A stretch of DNA of 64,000 bases from RUG11788 sp964578175 (GTDB taxonomy: Bacteria > Bacillota_I > Bacilli_A > RF39 > UBA660). A model generated the notes under the pieces. The model ran no database searches and was not told where the DNA came from. It saw only the letters and a list, made by a program, of their open reading frames with translations. Shown here piece after piece: positions 54,843 to 63,566 of the stretch. The stretch's first letter is position 1. Each line of letters starts with the position of its first letter. The stretch covers positions 1 through 64,000 of the forward strand of contig CAZOBH010000001.1 in the NCBI GenBank assembly GCA_964578175.1, read 5' to 3'. Made by a program: the position numbers and the translations under genes.

Positions 54843-56768
54843 CTATACATCTAAGTTTTCAACATATACTGCATTTTCTTCAATAAATTTTCTTCTTGGT
54901 TCTACTTCTTCACCCATTAATTTATTAAATACATTATCAGCAGATATAGCATCTTCAACAGTAATCTTTCTTAAAATTCTTTTATTAATATCCATTGTTG
55001 TCTCGTTTAATTCTTCAGCATCCATTTCTCCTAAACCTTTCATACGCATAATGTCGTATTTTGTATTAGGAGATAATGAAGCTAAATATGCATCTCTTTC
55101 TTCTTCATTAAGTACATATTTTATAACTTTTCCATGTTTTATACAAAATAATGGTGGTTGAGCAGCATATACATGTCCTGCTTCAACAATTGGTTTAAAG
55201 AATCTATAAAATAACGTTAATAATAACACTCTAATATGTGATCCATCAACATCGGCATCTGTCATGATTATTATTTTATGATATCTTAATTTACTTAAAT
55301 CAAATTCTTCACCAATTCCAGTACCAAATGCAGTAATAATTGTTCTTATTTCTTCATTTGATAAAGCTCTATCTAATCTTGCTTTTTCAACATTTAATAT
55401 TTTTCCCCTTAAAGGAAGTATTGCTTGAGTCATTGCATCTCTACCTTTTATTGCACTACCTCCAGCTGAATCTCCCTCGACTAAGAATATTTCACATTTT
55501 TCTGGATCTTTATCCTTACAATCAACTAATTTTCCACCAAAATTAACCACATCTAAATCACTTTTTCTTCTAGTTAATTCTCTTGCTTTTTTCGCAGCAA
55601 TTCTCGCTCTAGAAGCTGTCATTGATTTATCTAATATTATTTTTGCTTCATCTGGATTTTCTAACAAAAATCTTTCTAATGCCTCAGCAAATATTTTCTC
55701 AGATATATTTCTAACTTCAGCATTACCTAATTTTGTTTTAGTTTGTCCTTCAAATTGAGGATTTGGATGTTTACAAGAAATAATCATAGTTATTCCTTCT
55801 CTAACATCATCACCAGATAATGGTTCATCTTTATCCTTTAAAATATTATTTTTTACACCGTATTTGTTAATAACTCTTGTTAATGCTCTTTTAACACCAT
55901 CTTCATGTGTTCCACCTTCAGGTGTAATAATATTATTAACAAATGAATATATATTAGATGAATATCCTTCATTATATTGAAAAGCTATTTCCAAAGAAAT
56001 ATCATTCTCTTCTCCTGCTATATCAACAATTGTTTCGTGAATTGGATTTCTATTTTCATTTAGCATTTTTACATATTCAACTAATCCACCTTCATATTTA
56101 TATGATATTTTCTTATCAACTTCTCTTTCATCTAATAAATTAAGTTGTAATCCCTTGTTCAAGAAAGCTAACTCTTGTAATCTAATTCTTAATGTTTCAT
56201 AGTTAAATATTGTAGTTTCAGTAAATATTTCAGGATCAGGTTTAAATCTTACTGAAGTTCCAGTTCTTTCTTTTGGACAATCGTCTATTATTTTTAAATC
56301 TTCTACAGGATGACCTCCATTTTCAAATTTTTGATAATAAACATGTCCATCTCTATAAACTTTTACTTCTAACCATTCACTTAAAGCATTAACTACACTA
56401 GCTCCAACTCCATGAAGTCCTCCAGATACTTTGTATCCTCCTCCGCCAAATTTTCCACCAGCATGTAATACTGTATAAATAGTTTCAACTGTAGATTTAC
56501 CTGTTTTCGGATGTATTCCAACAGGTACTCCCCTACCATTATCAATTACAGTAATAGTATTTTCTTTTCCTATAATTACATCAATATTGTTACAATAACC
56601 AGCTAAAGCTTCATCAATTGAATTATCTACTATTTCCCAAACTAAATGATGAAGTCCTCTTTCACTAGTAGTACCAATATACATTCCAGGTCTTTTTCTT
56701 ACCGCTTCAAGTCCTTCTAGTACTTGAATTGAAGAAGAATCATATACTTCATTTCCTTTGTTTTCCAT
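54843..56768 (-). CDS. gyrB: DNA gyrase subunit B
   Basis: 641 residues: GHKL ATPase (EIVDNSIDEALAG, VIDNGRGVPVG, GLHGVGASVVNAL), transducer, Toprim with VEGDSAGGSA, and the C-terminal PLFCIKHGK...MRMKGLGEMD. I start at the ATG at 56768 after AAGGTGG. One base from the recF stop, so recF-gyrB-gyrA is one operon. Confidence 0.97.
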   Translation of the reverse strand: MENKGNEVYDSSSIQVLEGLEAVRKRPGMYIGTTSERGLHHLVWEIVDNSIDEALAGYCNNIDVIIGKENTITVIDNGRGVPVGIHPKTGKSTVETIYTVLHAGGKFGGGGYKVSGGLHGVGASVVNALSEWLEVKVYRDGHVYYQKFENGGHPVEDLKIIDDCPKERTGTSVRFKPDPEIFTETTIFNYETLRIRLQELAFLNKGLQLNLLDEREVDKKISYKYEGGLVEYVKMLNENRNPIHETIVDIAGEENDISLEIAFQYNEGYSSNIYSFVNNIITPEGGTHEDGVKRALTRVINKYGVKNNILKDKDEPLSGDDVREGITMIISCKHPNPQFEGQTKTKLGNAEVRNISEKIFAEALERFLLENPDEAKIILDKSMTASRARIAAKKARELTRRKSDLDVVNFGGKLVDCKDKDPEKCEIFLVEGDSAGGSAIKGRDAMTQAILPLRGKILNVEKARLDRALSNEEIRTIITAFGTGIGEEFDLSKLRYHKIIIMTDADVDGSHIRVLLLTLFYRFFKPIVEAGHVYAAQPPLFCIKHGKVIKYVLNEEERDAYLASLSPNTKYDIMRMKGLGEMDAEELNETTMDINKRILRKITVEDAISADNVFNKLMGEEVEPRRKFIEENAVYVENLDV

Positions 56769-56769
56769 T

Positions 56770-57885
56770 TTATTTTCCACCTTCTTCTATCATATTATTT
56801 TTTACTTTAAATATTTTTGCATCTTTTAAAATTTTTTTACTTATTTGTCTAATATCATTTGTTGTTATTACTGTTTGATAGTCAGAACTAATATATTCTA
56901 TAAGTTTATTTTTCTTTTTCTTATCTAATTCACTAAATATATCATCTAATAATATTATAGGTTTAGATATTTTTTTTTCTTCAAAAATTTTAAGTTCTGC
57001 AAATTTTAAAGAAATAAAAGCTAATTTTTGTTGACCTTGTGATCCATATATTTTAATATCACCTTCATCAATATTTAAATAAAAATCATCTCTATGTGGA
57101 CCATATAATGTCATACCTAACGCAATTTCCCTATGTAGATTTTGTTTATATTTATTTTTTAATTTTTCTTTTATCTCTTCGTCTTCAAACTTATTTAAAT
57201 CTATATTATTTACATATACTATTTTTAAATTATCTACTTCACTTATATCTTTATATATATCAGTAATATATTTATTAATATAATCAATAAATTCTTTTCT
57301 TTTTTTATAAATAAATATTTCTTTTTCAATTAATTTTTCATTTAATACATCTAAATAATTATAATCACCTAAACTATTAGTATATAAAATCTTTAAATAA
57401 TCATTTCTCATTTTGAGTAATTTATTAAACTCGTTATATATTTTTAGATATTCATTAGATAATTGACTTATCTCAGTATTAATAAAATTTCTTCGGTCTT
57501 GAGGTGATCCTTTTATTATTCTAATATCATCAGGAGACGACAATAATACATAAAGATTTCCAACATAATCAGACATTTTTTTTACTACTGAATCATTATA
57601 TTTTACTATTTTCTTTTTATTATCATATTCTATTGATAATTTTTTAGGAATCTTATCATCTTTAACATTTCCTGATATAATAAATTTAGATGAATCTAAC
57701 TTAATTAAATTTGAATCATTTGTCGTACGAAAAGATTTTGTTAAGGCTAAAACATATATACTTTCTAAGATGTTTGTTTTACCTAGAGCATTATTTCCAA
57801 TAATAATATTTATTTTATCTGATAAATTTATATCAATTTTTGAATAATTTCTAAAATTTATTAACTTTATTTTTTTAATTTTCAT
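56770..57885 (-). CDS. recF: Recombination mediator RecF
   Basis: 371 residues, SMC-like ABC ATPase: Walker A IIGNNALGKTN (about 28-38), signature YGSQGQQKL and Walker B PIILLDDIFSELD. Loads RecA at gaps with RecO and RecR. Weak ribosome site (AGGTTAAA). Between the ComK-family gene and gyrB; the S4-domain gene yaaA usual here is absent. Confidence 0.96.
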   Translation of the reverse strand: MKIKKIKLINFRNYSKIDINLSDKINIIIGNNALGKTNILESIYVLALTKSFRTTNDSNLIKLDSSKFIISGNVKDDKIPKKLSIEYDNKKKIVKYNDSVVKKMSDYVGNLYVLLSSPDDIRIIKGSPQDRRNFINTEISQLSNEYLKIYNEFNKLLKMRNDYLKILYTNSLGDYNYLDVLNEKLIEKEIFIYKKRKEFIDYINKYITDIYKDISEVDNLKIVYVNNIDLNKFEDEEIKEKLKNKYKQNLHREIALGMTLYGPHRDDFYLNIDEGDIKIYGSQGQQKLAFISLKFAELKIFEEKKISKPIILLDDIFSELDKKKKNKLIEYISSDYQTVITTNDIRQISKKILKDAKIFKVKNNMIEEGGK

Positions 57886-57977
57886 TTTAACCTATCAAAA
57901 ACGCTCATATTTTCACCTTAACCCTGTTTAACTATACCTCTACATACATACTTATTATATCACTTATCAACTATTTA

Positions 57978-58008
57978 TTAAAGAAAAAGAGAACTAAAAG
58001 TTCTCTTT
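57978..58008 (-). terminator. Terminator after the ComK-family gene
   Basis: Ten-bp perfect arms AAAGAGAACT/AGTTCTCTTT, three-base loop, then UUUUUCUUU on the minus strand; the stem holds the stop codon. It separates this gene from recF. Confidence 0.88.
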
Positions 58009-58455
58009 CTTACTTATTTTTCTCTTTCTTGAAATTAACTCTAATTTACAAGATCTAGATATTTGATTTTCTAATGATAATTTTGATATATCAAAGTTAA
58101 TTGTTTCTTTATTTTTAAAAGTAATCTTTGTTGTTTTATCATCTTTCTCATAACTATCAATATAATTATGATTTATCCAACAGCAATCTTCTAATAAACT
58201 TGATTTAGTAGGAAAAAATACAATACTTTCAGAATCTTCTACTAAAACTGGAACTTTATAATTACTATTTAATATTTTTTTAGAAGCATCTACTCTACCT
58301 TGATATGAACTTCCATAATATTCACAGCTTGATTCCATAATTTCATAAGCTTTCTCATTAATTAAATATTGATCATTTACTTCCTTAATTAATGTTTTAT
58401 TATACCCAACAGGTATAATTGCCATTGTTTCTTCATTAATTTCATAATTTTCCAT
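57994..58455 (-). CDS. comK: ComK-family competence transcription factor
   Basis: 153 residues that line up with B. subtilis ComK by eye: MESSCEYYGSSYQGR against DRSCRFFGSSYAGR, IVFFPTKSSLLEDCCWINHN against the IFLFPTLSS...CGWISH stretch, then ITFKNKETINFDIS and LENQISRS against VTFSNGKTMELPIS and FENQVYRT. It is about 40 residues shorter at the C-terminus. ComK activates DNA-uptake genes by binding paired AT boxes; here the target set is unknown and no com genes are in view. GGGGGAG precedes the ATG. Flanked by 10-bp tandem repeats upstream and a strong terminator downstream, so it is its own unit between dnaN and recF. Confidence 0.82.
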   Translation of the reverse strand: MENYEINEETMAIIPVGYNKTLIKEVNDQYLINEKAYEIMESSCEYYGSSYQGRVDASKKILNSNYKVPVLVEDSESIVFFPTKSSLLEDCCWINHNYIDSYEKDDKTTKITFKNKETINFDISKLSLENQISRSCKLELISRKRKISKKENF

Positions 58456-58500
58456 AATATCTCCCCCAAAAAAATTATGATTAACTTATATCACTATTTT

Positions 58501-58530
58501 TTGGCGATATTTGGCGACTAATGGCTATTA
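58501..58530 (-). repeat. Three tandem 10-bp repeats above the ComK-family gene
   Basis: TTGGCGATAT, TTGGCGACTA, ATGGCTATTA in a row on the plus strand, filling the gap just after the dnaN stop. The period is one helical turn, as for side-by-side binding of a regulator. Confidence 0.6.
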
Positions 58531-59655
58531 TTAATATGTTCTTATTGGTAATACTAATTGAGTTAAGTTAGTATCTTCAATTCCTTTTATTAATATTGGT
58601 TTTACTTCACCCACAAAACTAATTTCTACTTTTTCTTCCTCAAATGATTTTAAAGCTTCCATCATATATCTTGCACTAAATGAAATTCTTATATTTTCAC
58701 TATTATTCTTTTCAATTGGCATCTTCTCTTCTACTCTACCAATTTCTGCAGATTGACTTCTAATAAACATTAAATCATCTGTAGTTTCTAATGTAACAAT
58801 ATTTTTATCTCTATCTGATGTTAATATGCTTGCTCTATCTATTACATTATATAAATCATTAATATTAATTACTATTTTTAATAATGAATCTTTAGGTAAT
58901 AAATTATTAGTATTAGGATAATTTCCACTAATTAATCTAGATTGAAAATAGAAATTCTCTTGTTTAAATAATATTTTATTTTTAAATATATGTAATTCAA
59001 TATTATCCTCATTTTCATTTAAAATTCTTACAAATTCAATTACATTTTTACTTGGAATTACTATATTGTATTCTTCATTAGATGGAACATCTAAATTAAT
59101 AACTTTTTTAGCTAATCTATATGAATCTGTAGAATTACATTCTAGTATATTTCCATTTATTTTAAAATTAATACCAGTTAATATTTGTCTAGATTCATCA
59201 TTTGATGTAGCAAAAGATGTTTGATTAACTAAAGTTTTAAATGTTTTAGTATTTATATTAATAAAGTTTTTATTTTCCTCTAATACTATCTTAGGATATT
59301 CACTATTACTTATTCCATTTAAATTAAATTCACTATTATCTGTGGAAATTAATATTTTAATATCATCCAATACTTCTATATTTATATATTCATCTGGTAA
59401 TTTTCTAACTATATCTAATATATATTTTCCTTGAATAATAACAGTTCCTTCTTCATTAATATCCATATTTTCATTATTTTGTGGAATAAAAGTCTGAATA
59501 GTAATATCATTATCAGATGCTGTTAAAGTTAATCCTTCATTGGTAAGATCAAATTTAATACCTCCTAAAACAGGAATTAAGTTTTTTGTTGATATTGCTT
59601 TTGATACTTTATTTAAATTTTCATATAGAATATCTGTCTTAATTTTTAATTTCAT
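58531..59655 (-). CDS. dnaN: DNA polymerase III beta clamp
   Basis: 374 residues, three clamp folds; starts MKLKIKTDILYENLNKVSKA, ends PILIKGIEDTNLTQLVLPIRTY, with the hydrophobic-pocket end PxR. Tethers polymerase to DNA. ATG at 59655 with GAAGGAAC upstream. 138 bp after dnaA, in the usual place. Confidence 0.97.
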   Translation of the reverse strand: MKLKIKTDILYENLNKVSKAISTKNLIPVLGGIKFDLTNEGLTLTASDNDITIQTFIPQNNENMDINEEGTVIIQGKYILDIVRKLPDEYINIEVLDDIKILISTDNSEFNLNGISNSEYPKIVLEENKNFININTKTFKTLVNQTSFATSNDESRQILTGINFKINGNILECNSTDSYRLAKKVINLDVPSNEEYNIVIPSKNVIEFVRILNENEDNIELHIFKNKILFKQENFYFQSRLISGNYPNTNNLLPKDSLLKIVININDLYNVIDRASILTSDRDKNIVTLETTDDLMFIRSQSAEIGRVEEKMPIEKNNSENIRISFSARYMMEALKSFEEEKVEISFVGEVKPILIKGIEDTNLTQLVLPIRTY

Positions 59656-59793
59656 AATTTGTTCCTTCTTTCTTATTTATTTTAAATTTTTTATTATTAT
59701 TACTGTTGAAAATGTTAATAACTTTTTTTAACTAATAATAACATTGATTTTTAATTTTTAACCTTGTTATTTATTTGTTAATAAAAAGTATTT
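59656..59793. other. dnaA-dnaN intergenic region, candidate unwinding part of oriC
   Basis: 138 A+T-rich bp. On the minus strand a DnaA-box-like TTTTCAACA (59704-59712) is followed by G and then four TAA triplets (59691-59702), like the DnaA-trio arrangement described for Bacilli. It shares a 16-mer with the region upstream of dnaA. Confidence 0.55.
59704..59719. repeat. Origin 16-mer, copy 1
   Basis: TGTTGAAAATGTTAAT, identical to 61386-61401 on the other side of dnaA. Holds a DnaA-box-like TTTTCAACA on the minus strand. Confidence 0.75.
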
Positions 59794-61170
59794 TTAAACA
59801 TTTTTTATTTGTTTTGTTAAATTTTCTATGGCTTTTTCCACTTCTTTATTCTTTTTCATTTCTTTCTCTACTTTATCACATGAATGGATAACTGTAGAAT
59901 GATCTTTTCCACCAAATTCTGTTCCTATTTTAGGAAAAGATTCATCTGTTAATTGTCTACATAGATACATAGCTATTTGTCTAGGAAAAGCTATATTTGC
60001 ACTTCTCTTCTTACTTCTTAAATCATCCACTGTAATTTGAAAATAATTAGCTACAGCCTTTTGAATCTTAGCTACATCATTCTTTTCACTAATTATATCT
60101 TTATTAGTAAATCCATTAAGAGCATCTTTAGCAAGTTCTATATCAATATCTTTTCCCCAAGTAAGTGAATAAGCCATTAATCTTGTTAAAGCTCCCTCTA
60201 AATTTCTAACACTTCCACTAATTGTTGCTGCCATAAACTCTACTACTTCTTCAGGAATTGGTTTTGTTAGTTTTTCTACATCAATTTTCTTTAATATAAT
60301 AGCTTTTCTCAATTCAAGTTCTGGTGGAAAAATATCAACTGCTAGACCCCATCCAAATCTTGTTTTTAATCTATCTTCCAACTTATGTAGATCATTTGGT
60401 GAGGAATCTGATGAAATAATAATTTGCTTATTTCCTTCATATAAAGTGTTGAATGTGTGGAAAAACTCTTTTTGAGATTCTTTTGCTCCACTTAAGAATT
60501 GAATATCATCTATTATTAATACATCTATATCTCTATATTTTTTCTTAAAGAATCCAACATAATCAAAATTTGATCCATCATCATCTCTTCTATTCATTGC
60601 TACGAAATCATTTATAAATTGTTCACTCGAAATGTATAAAACTCTTTTATTGCTATGCTCTACTATATAATTTCCTATAGCGTGCATCAAATGAGTTTTA
60701 CCTAATCCACTATTTCCATATATAAATAATGGATTATAGATTTTTCCAGGAGATTCCGCTACAGCAAGTGAAGCTGCTTGTGCAAATCTATTACTATTAC
60801 CGACTACAAAATTTTCAAATGTATATTTTTTTATTAAGTTAGAATCAATTTTATAATCAACTGTTTCTTCAGTGTTTCCATTATTCTCATTTAAATCAAC
60901 AATTGATTCTTTCTCTTCTTCTATCTCATCTTGTAAAACTAATTCAATATTATAATTATTACCTGTGACCTCTTTTATCGTATTATCAAGTAGATCTTTA
61001 TAATTGTTAATTATATTTTTCTTATGAATTTCATAAGGAACCGTAATAATAAATATACCATCCTCTATTTTATATAGAGTTGTATCCATAAACCAAGTTT
61101 GATATGCAAGTGAGTCTAATTCGGAATTTAGTTTTTCTAAGACTTTAGACCATATAGATTGATTGTCCAT
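59794..61170 (-). CDS. dnaA: Chromosomal replication initiator DnaA
   Basis: 458 residues: domain I (1-about 80), short linker, AAA+ domain with Walker A GNSGLGKTH and Walker B LIIDDIQF, and domain IV with the DnaA-box reading helix (FGGKDHSTVIHSC). Full length. I start at the ATG at 61170; GGGGGGAGTGG, the most G-rich ribosome site of the window, lies upstream. Opens the origin next to it. Confidence 0.97.
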   Translation of the reverse strand: MDNQSIWSKVLEKLNSELDSLAYQTWFMDTTLYKIEDGIFIITVPYEIHKKNIINNYKDLLDNTIKEVTGNNYNIELVLQDEIEEEKESIVDLNENNGNTEETVDYKIDSNLIKKYTFENFVVGNSNRFAQAASLAVAESPGKIYNPLFIYGNSGLGKTHLMHAIGNYIVEHSNKRVLYISSEQFINDFVAMNRRDDDGSNFDYVGFFKKKYRDIDVLIIDDIQFLSGAKESQKEFFHTFNTLYEGNKQIIISSDSSPNDLHKLEDRLKTRFGWGLAVDIFPPELELRKAIILKKIDVEKLTKPIPEEVVEFMAATISGSVRNLEGALTRLMAYSLTWGKDIDIELAKDALNGFTNKDIISEKNDVAKIQKAVANYFQITVDDLRSKKRSANIAFPRQIAMYLCRQLTDESFPKIGTEFGGKDHSTVIHSCDKVEKEMKKNKEVEKAIENLTKQIKNV

Positions 61171-61385
61171 ATTAAACCACTCCCCCCGGTTTATAAGTAT
61201 TAATTTCAATTTAATTGTAGCTTAATTTGTTTAAAAAAGTAAATAGAAAAAAGGGTAAAAAAATTATCAACAACTTATCAACAAATTTATCCACTATTAT
61301 AAGCTTTTATTTTCAATAAATAAAGGAGTTTTCCACATTTTCCACAAATTTTAATTAACAAGCAAATTTTAGTTTTAAACAACCA

Positions 61386-61401
61386 TGTTGAAAATGTTAA
61401 T
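61386..61401. repeat. Origin 16-mer, copy 2
   Basis: TGTTGAAAATGTTAAT, identical to 59704-59719. Confidence 0.75.
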
Positions 61402-61414
61402 TAATAATTTTATG

Positions 61415-61444
61415 TTGACAATTATCTTGAAATATTATTATAAT
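61415..61444 (+). promoter_or_regulatory. rpmH promoter
   Basis: TTGACA (61415-61420) and TATAAT (61439-61444), 18-bp spacer, 28 bp above the rpmH ATG. Confidence 0.85.
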
Positions 61445-61472
61445 AATGGAGATTTTAATTTGGAGGTGTATT

Positions 61473-61595
61473 ATGAAAAGAACTTATCAACCTAATAATA
61501 GAAAAAGAGCTAAAAAACATGGATTTTTTTCACGTGTAAAAGGAAAAGTATTAAATAGTCGTAGAAGAAAAGGAAGAAAAGTTTTAGCAAAATAA
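61473..61595 (+). CDS. rpmH: Ribosomal protein L34
   Basis: 40 residues beginning MKRTYQPNNRKRAKKHGF and ending SRRRKGRKVLAK, clear L34. It is about four residues shorter than the usual 44, the missing part being the loop before the last basic helix. TGGAGGTG precedes the ATG. First gene of the plus-strand rpmH-rnpA-yidC-jag cluster right of the origin. Confidence 0.95.
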   Translation: MKRTYQPNNRKRAKKHGFFSRVKGKVLNSRRRKGRKVLAK

Positions 61596-61645
61596 TACTG
61601 CTGGTAACAGTGGTTTTTTTATTATATAATGAAACTGGTGATTAG

Positions 61646-61975
61646 ATGAAAAAAAGATATATTGTAAAAAATCAATATGAATTTACTAATATTATTAAAA
61701 CATCTAAATATTATAGAAGGTCAATGTTCACTATATATATTAAGGATAATAACTTAGAATATTCGAGATTTGGAATATCAGTTGCAACTAAGATTGGTAA
61801 TGCTGTTATAAGAAATAAAGTAAAAAGACAAATGAGAAATATAATAGATAATAGTAAAAATGTCTATAAAAAAAATTTAGATTATATTATAATAGTTAAG
61901 ACTAATTATTTAAATTACTCATATGAAGAAGTATTAAATGAATATAGTGAAGTAATAAAATATATTAATAAATAG
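61646..61975 (+). CDS. rnpA: Ribonuclease P protein component
   Basis: 109 residues: basic, with SRFGISVATKIGNAVIRNKVKRQ, the RNR motif that grips RNase P RNA in 5' maturation of tRNA. GGTGAT precedes the ATG. 50 bp after rpmH, with a weak ACTG/CAGT hairpin and T run between that may act as an attenuator. Confidence 0.95.
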   Translation: MKKRYIVKNQYEFTNIIKTSKYYRRSMFTIYIKDNNLEYSRFGISVATKIGNAVIRNKVKRQMRNIIDNSKNVYKKNLDYIIIVKTNYLNYSYEEVLNEYSEVIKYINK

Positions 61976-61984
61976 GAGTTTTAT

Positions 61985-62902
61985 ATGCATAAAAAGAAAT
62001 TATTTGTTTTAGTTCTAGTATTATTATTGTTAACAGGATGTACTAAAACATTAAAAGTAGATGACAAAATAATAAAAAATGAAGAAACAGGTCAAACATT
62101 AACACAAAATATATTATGTAGACCTACAGATAAGAATTTATTAAAGATTTATGAAAAGTATGAAAAAGAGACTAAAGTAAGTAAGTTACCTGAATGTACT
62201 GATTTTAAAGCAAATTCAGGACATGATGAAGGATTATGGACAAATATATTTGTTAAACCATTAGCTTGGTTAATAATTAAACTAGGAGGAATAGTTAAAA
62301 ATTATGGTTTAGCATTAATAATTGCAGGTTTAGCAATTAGATTATTGACTTTCCCATTAACACAAAAAACAGCTATGCAATCTGAACTTATTGCAAAAGC
62401 ACAACCTGAATTAGATAGAATTGAGAAAAAATATGATGGAAAAGATGATCAAGAATCAATGTTAAAGAAGTCTCAAGAAATTGGTTTAGTATATAAAAAA
62501 TTTAATATTAATCCATTTGCTGGATGTTTATATGCTTTTATACAATTACCAATATTTATTGCTTTCTTTGAGGGAATTCAAAGAGTACCAGTAATTTTTG
62601 AAGATAAATTCTTAACATTAAATCTAGGAGTAACACCAGCTGTTGCTTTATCACAAGGTAATTTTCAATATATAATAATTATAATTATTCTTGGATTAAT
62701 TACATATTTCTCATTTAAATTTAATGCTACATCATCTCAAAAAAATCCACAAACTCAAATAATGAATAAATCAATGGTAGTTATGATAATTGTTATGTCA
62801 TTATTTATGTCTACAGCAATAGATATATATTGGTTAACAAGTAACTCATTTACAATAGTTCAAAATTTATTAATTAAGAGGAGGAAAATAGATGTTAAAT
62901 AA
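61985..62902 (+). CDS. yidC: Membrane protein insertase YidC (SpoIIIJ type)
   Basis: 305 residues. Lipoprotein signal with LLTGC lipobox (Cys19), then five membrane helices as in Firmicute YidC. The second part has GLAIRLLTFPLTQKTAMQSE with the groove Arg, and FAGCLYAFIQLPIFIAFF. Inserts membrane proteins alone or with SecYEG. AGGAG precedes the ATG. jag overlaps its end by 11 bp. Confidence 0.95.
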   Translation: MHKKKLFVLVLVLLLLTGCTKTLKVDDKIIKNEETGQTLTQNILCRPTDKNLLKIYEKYEKETKVSKLPECTDFKANSGHDEGLWTNIFVKPLAWLIIKLGGIVKNYGLALIIAGLAIRLLTFPLTQKTAMQSELIAKAQPELDRIEKKYDGKDDQESMLKKSQEIGLVYKKFNINPFAGCLYAFIQLPIFIAFFEGIQRVPVIFEDKFLTLNLGVTPAVALSQGNFQYIIIIIILGLITYFSFKFNATSSQKNPQTQIMNKSMVVMIIVMSLFMSTAIDIYWLTSNSFTIVQNLLIKRRKIDVK

Positions 62903-63506
62903 GTATGAATTTTCAGGGAAAAGTATTGATGAAGTAAAAAATCAAGCTTTATCTGAATTAAATGAAAAAGAAGAAAACCTTATAATTAATGAAAAAGAAA
63001 CAAAGGGTGGATTATTTAAAGGAAAAAAGATTGAATTAGAAGTATATAAGAAAGAAGAAATAGTATCTTATATAAAAGAAGCAATTAAAAAGATAGCAAG
63101 TGATATGGGATTAGATTGCAAAATAGAAACAAAAATGAGAGATGGAATGTTAAACATATCATTATATAGTGATAATAATAATATATTAATTGGAAAAAAT
63201 GGTAGAACAATAGATGCTTTATCAACTATAGTAAAACAAATGGTACATAATGAAATAGGAGTTATGTATAAGTTTAATTTAGATGTTGGTGATTACAAAG
63301 TAAAACAACAAAAAAGAATAGAATCACTAGCAAAAAGAACAGCTAGAGAAGTATCTAGAAGCAAAATTGCTGCTAAATTAGATCCAATGAATTCATATGA
63401 AAGAAGAATAATTCATAATGCATTAAATGATCACAAGTACGTATATACAGAAAGTGAAGGGGAAGAGCCTAATAGATGCGTTGTTATTAAACCAAGAGAA
63501 GATTAG
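62892..63506 (+). CDS. khpB: RNA-binding protein Jag/KhpB
   Basis: 204 residues: Jag-N domain (1-about 50), KH domain with IGKNGRTIDAL (about 98-108) and R3H domain with the R-x3-H in YERRIIHNAL (about 176-185). Binds RNA as a partner of KhpA and affects division and wall synthesis in streptococci. GAGGAGG precedes the ATG inside yidC. Confidence 0.94.
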   Translation: MLNKYEFSGKSIDEVKNQALSELNEKEENLIINEKETKGGLFKGKKIELEVYKKEEIVSYIKEAIKKIASDMGLDCKIETKMRDGMLNISLYSDNNNILIGKNGRTIDALSTIVKQMVHNEIGVMYKFNLDVGDYKVKQQKRIESLAKRTAREVSRSKIAAKLDPMNSYERRIIHNALNDHKYVYTESEGEEPNRCVVIKPRED

Positions 63507-63528
63507 AGATAATTATTCTCTTTTTTTT
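63505..63528 (+). terminator. Terminator after jag
   Basis: AGAGA/TCTCT stem with seven-base loop and eight T. Ends the rpmH-jag transcript. Confidence 0.7.
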
Positions 63529-63566
63529 ATTTATATGATACAATATGTTGGATTTGGGGTGATAAT

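Larger units (their letters stand above)
61171..61472. other. dnaA-rpmH intergenic region, DnaA-box cluster of oriC
   Basis: 302 bp between diverging genes. DnaA boxes: TTATCAACA at 61264-61272 and 61275-61283, TTATCCACT at 61287-61295, TTTTCCACA at 61329-61337 and 61338-61346. All face the same way, in two groups. The rpmH promoter and the second 16-mer copy follow. Strand bias of the genes switches here, as expected for an origin. Confidence 0.88.

Noticed and set aside
61596..61645. Strong terminator between rpmH and rnpA
   Set aside because: Only a four-bp ACTG/CAGT stem before the T run; too weak to call, at most partial attenuation.
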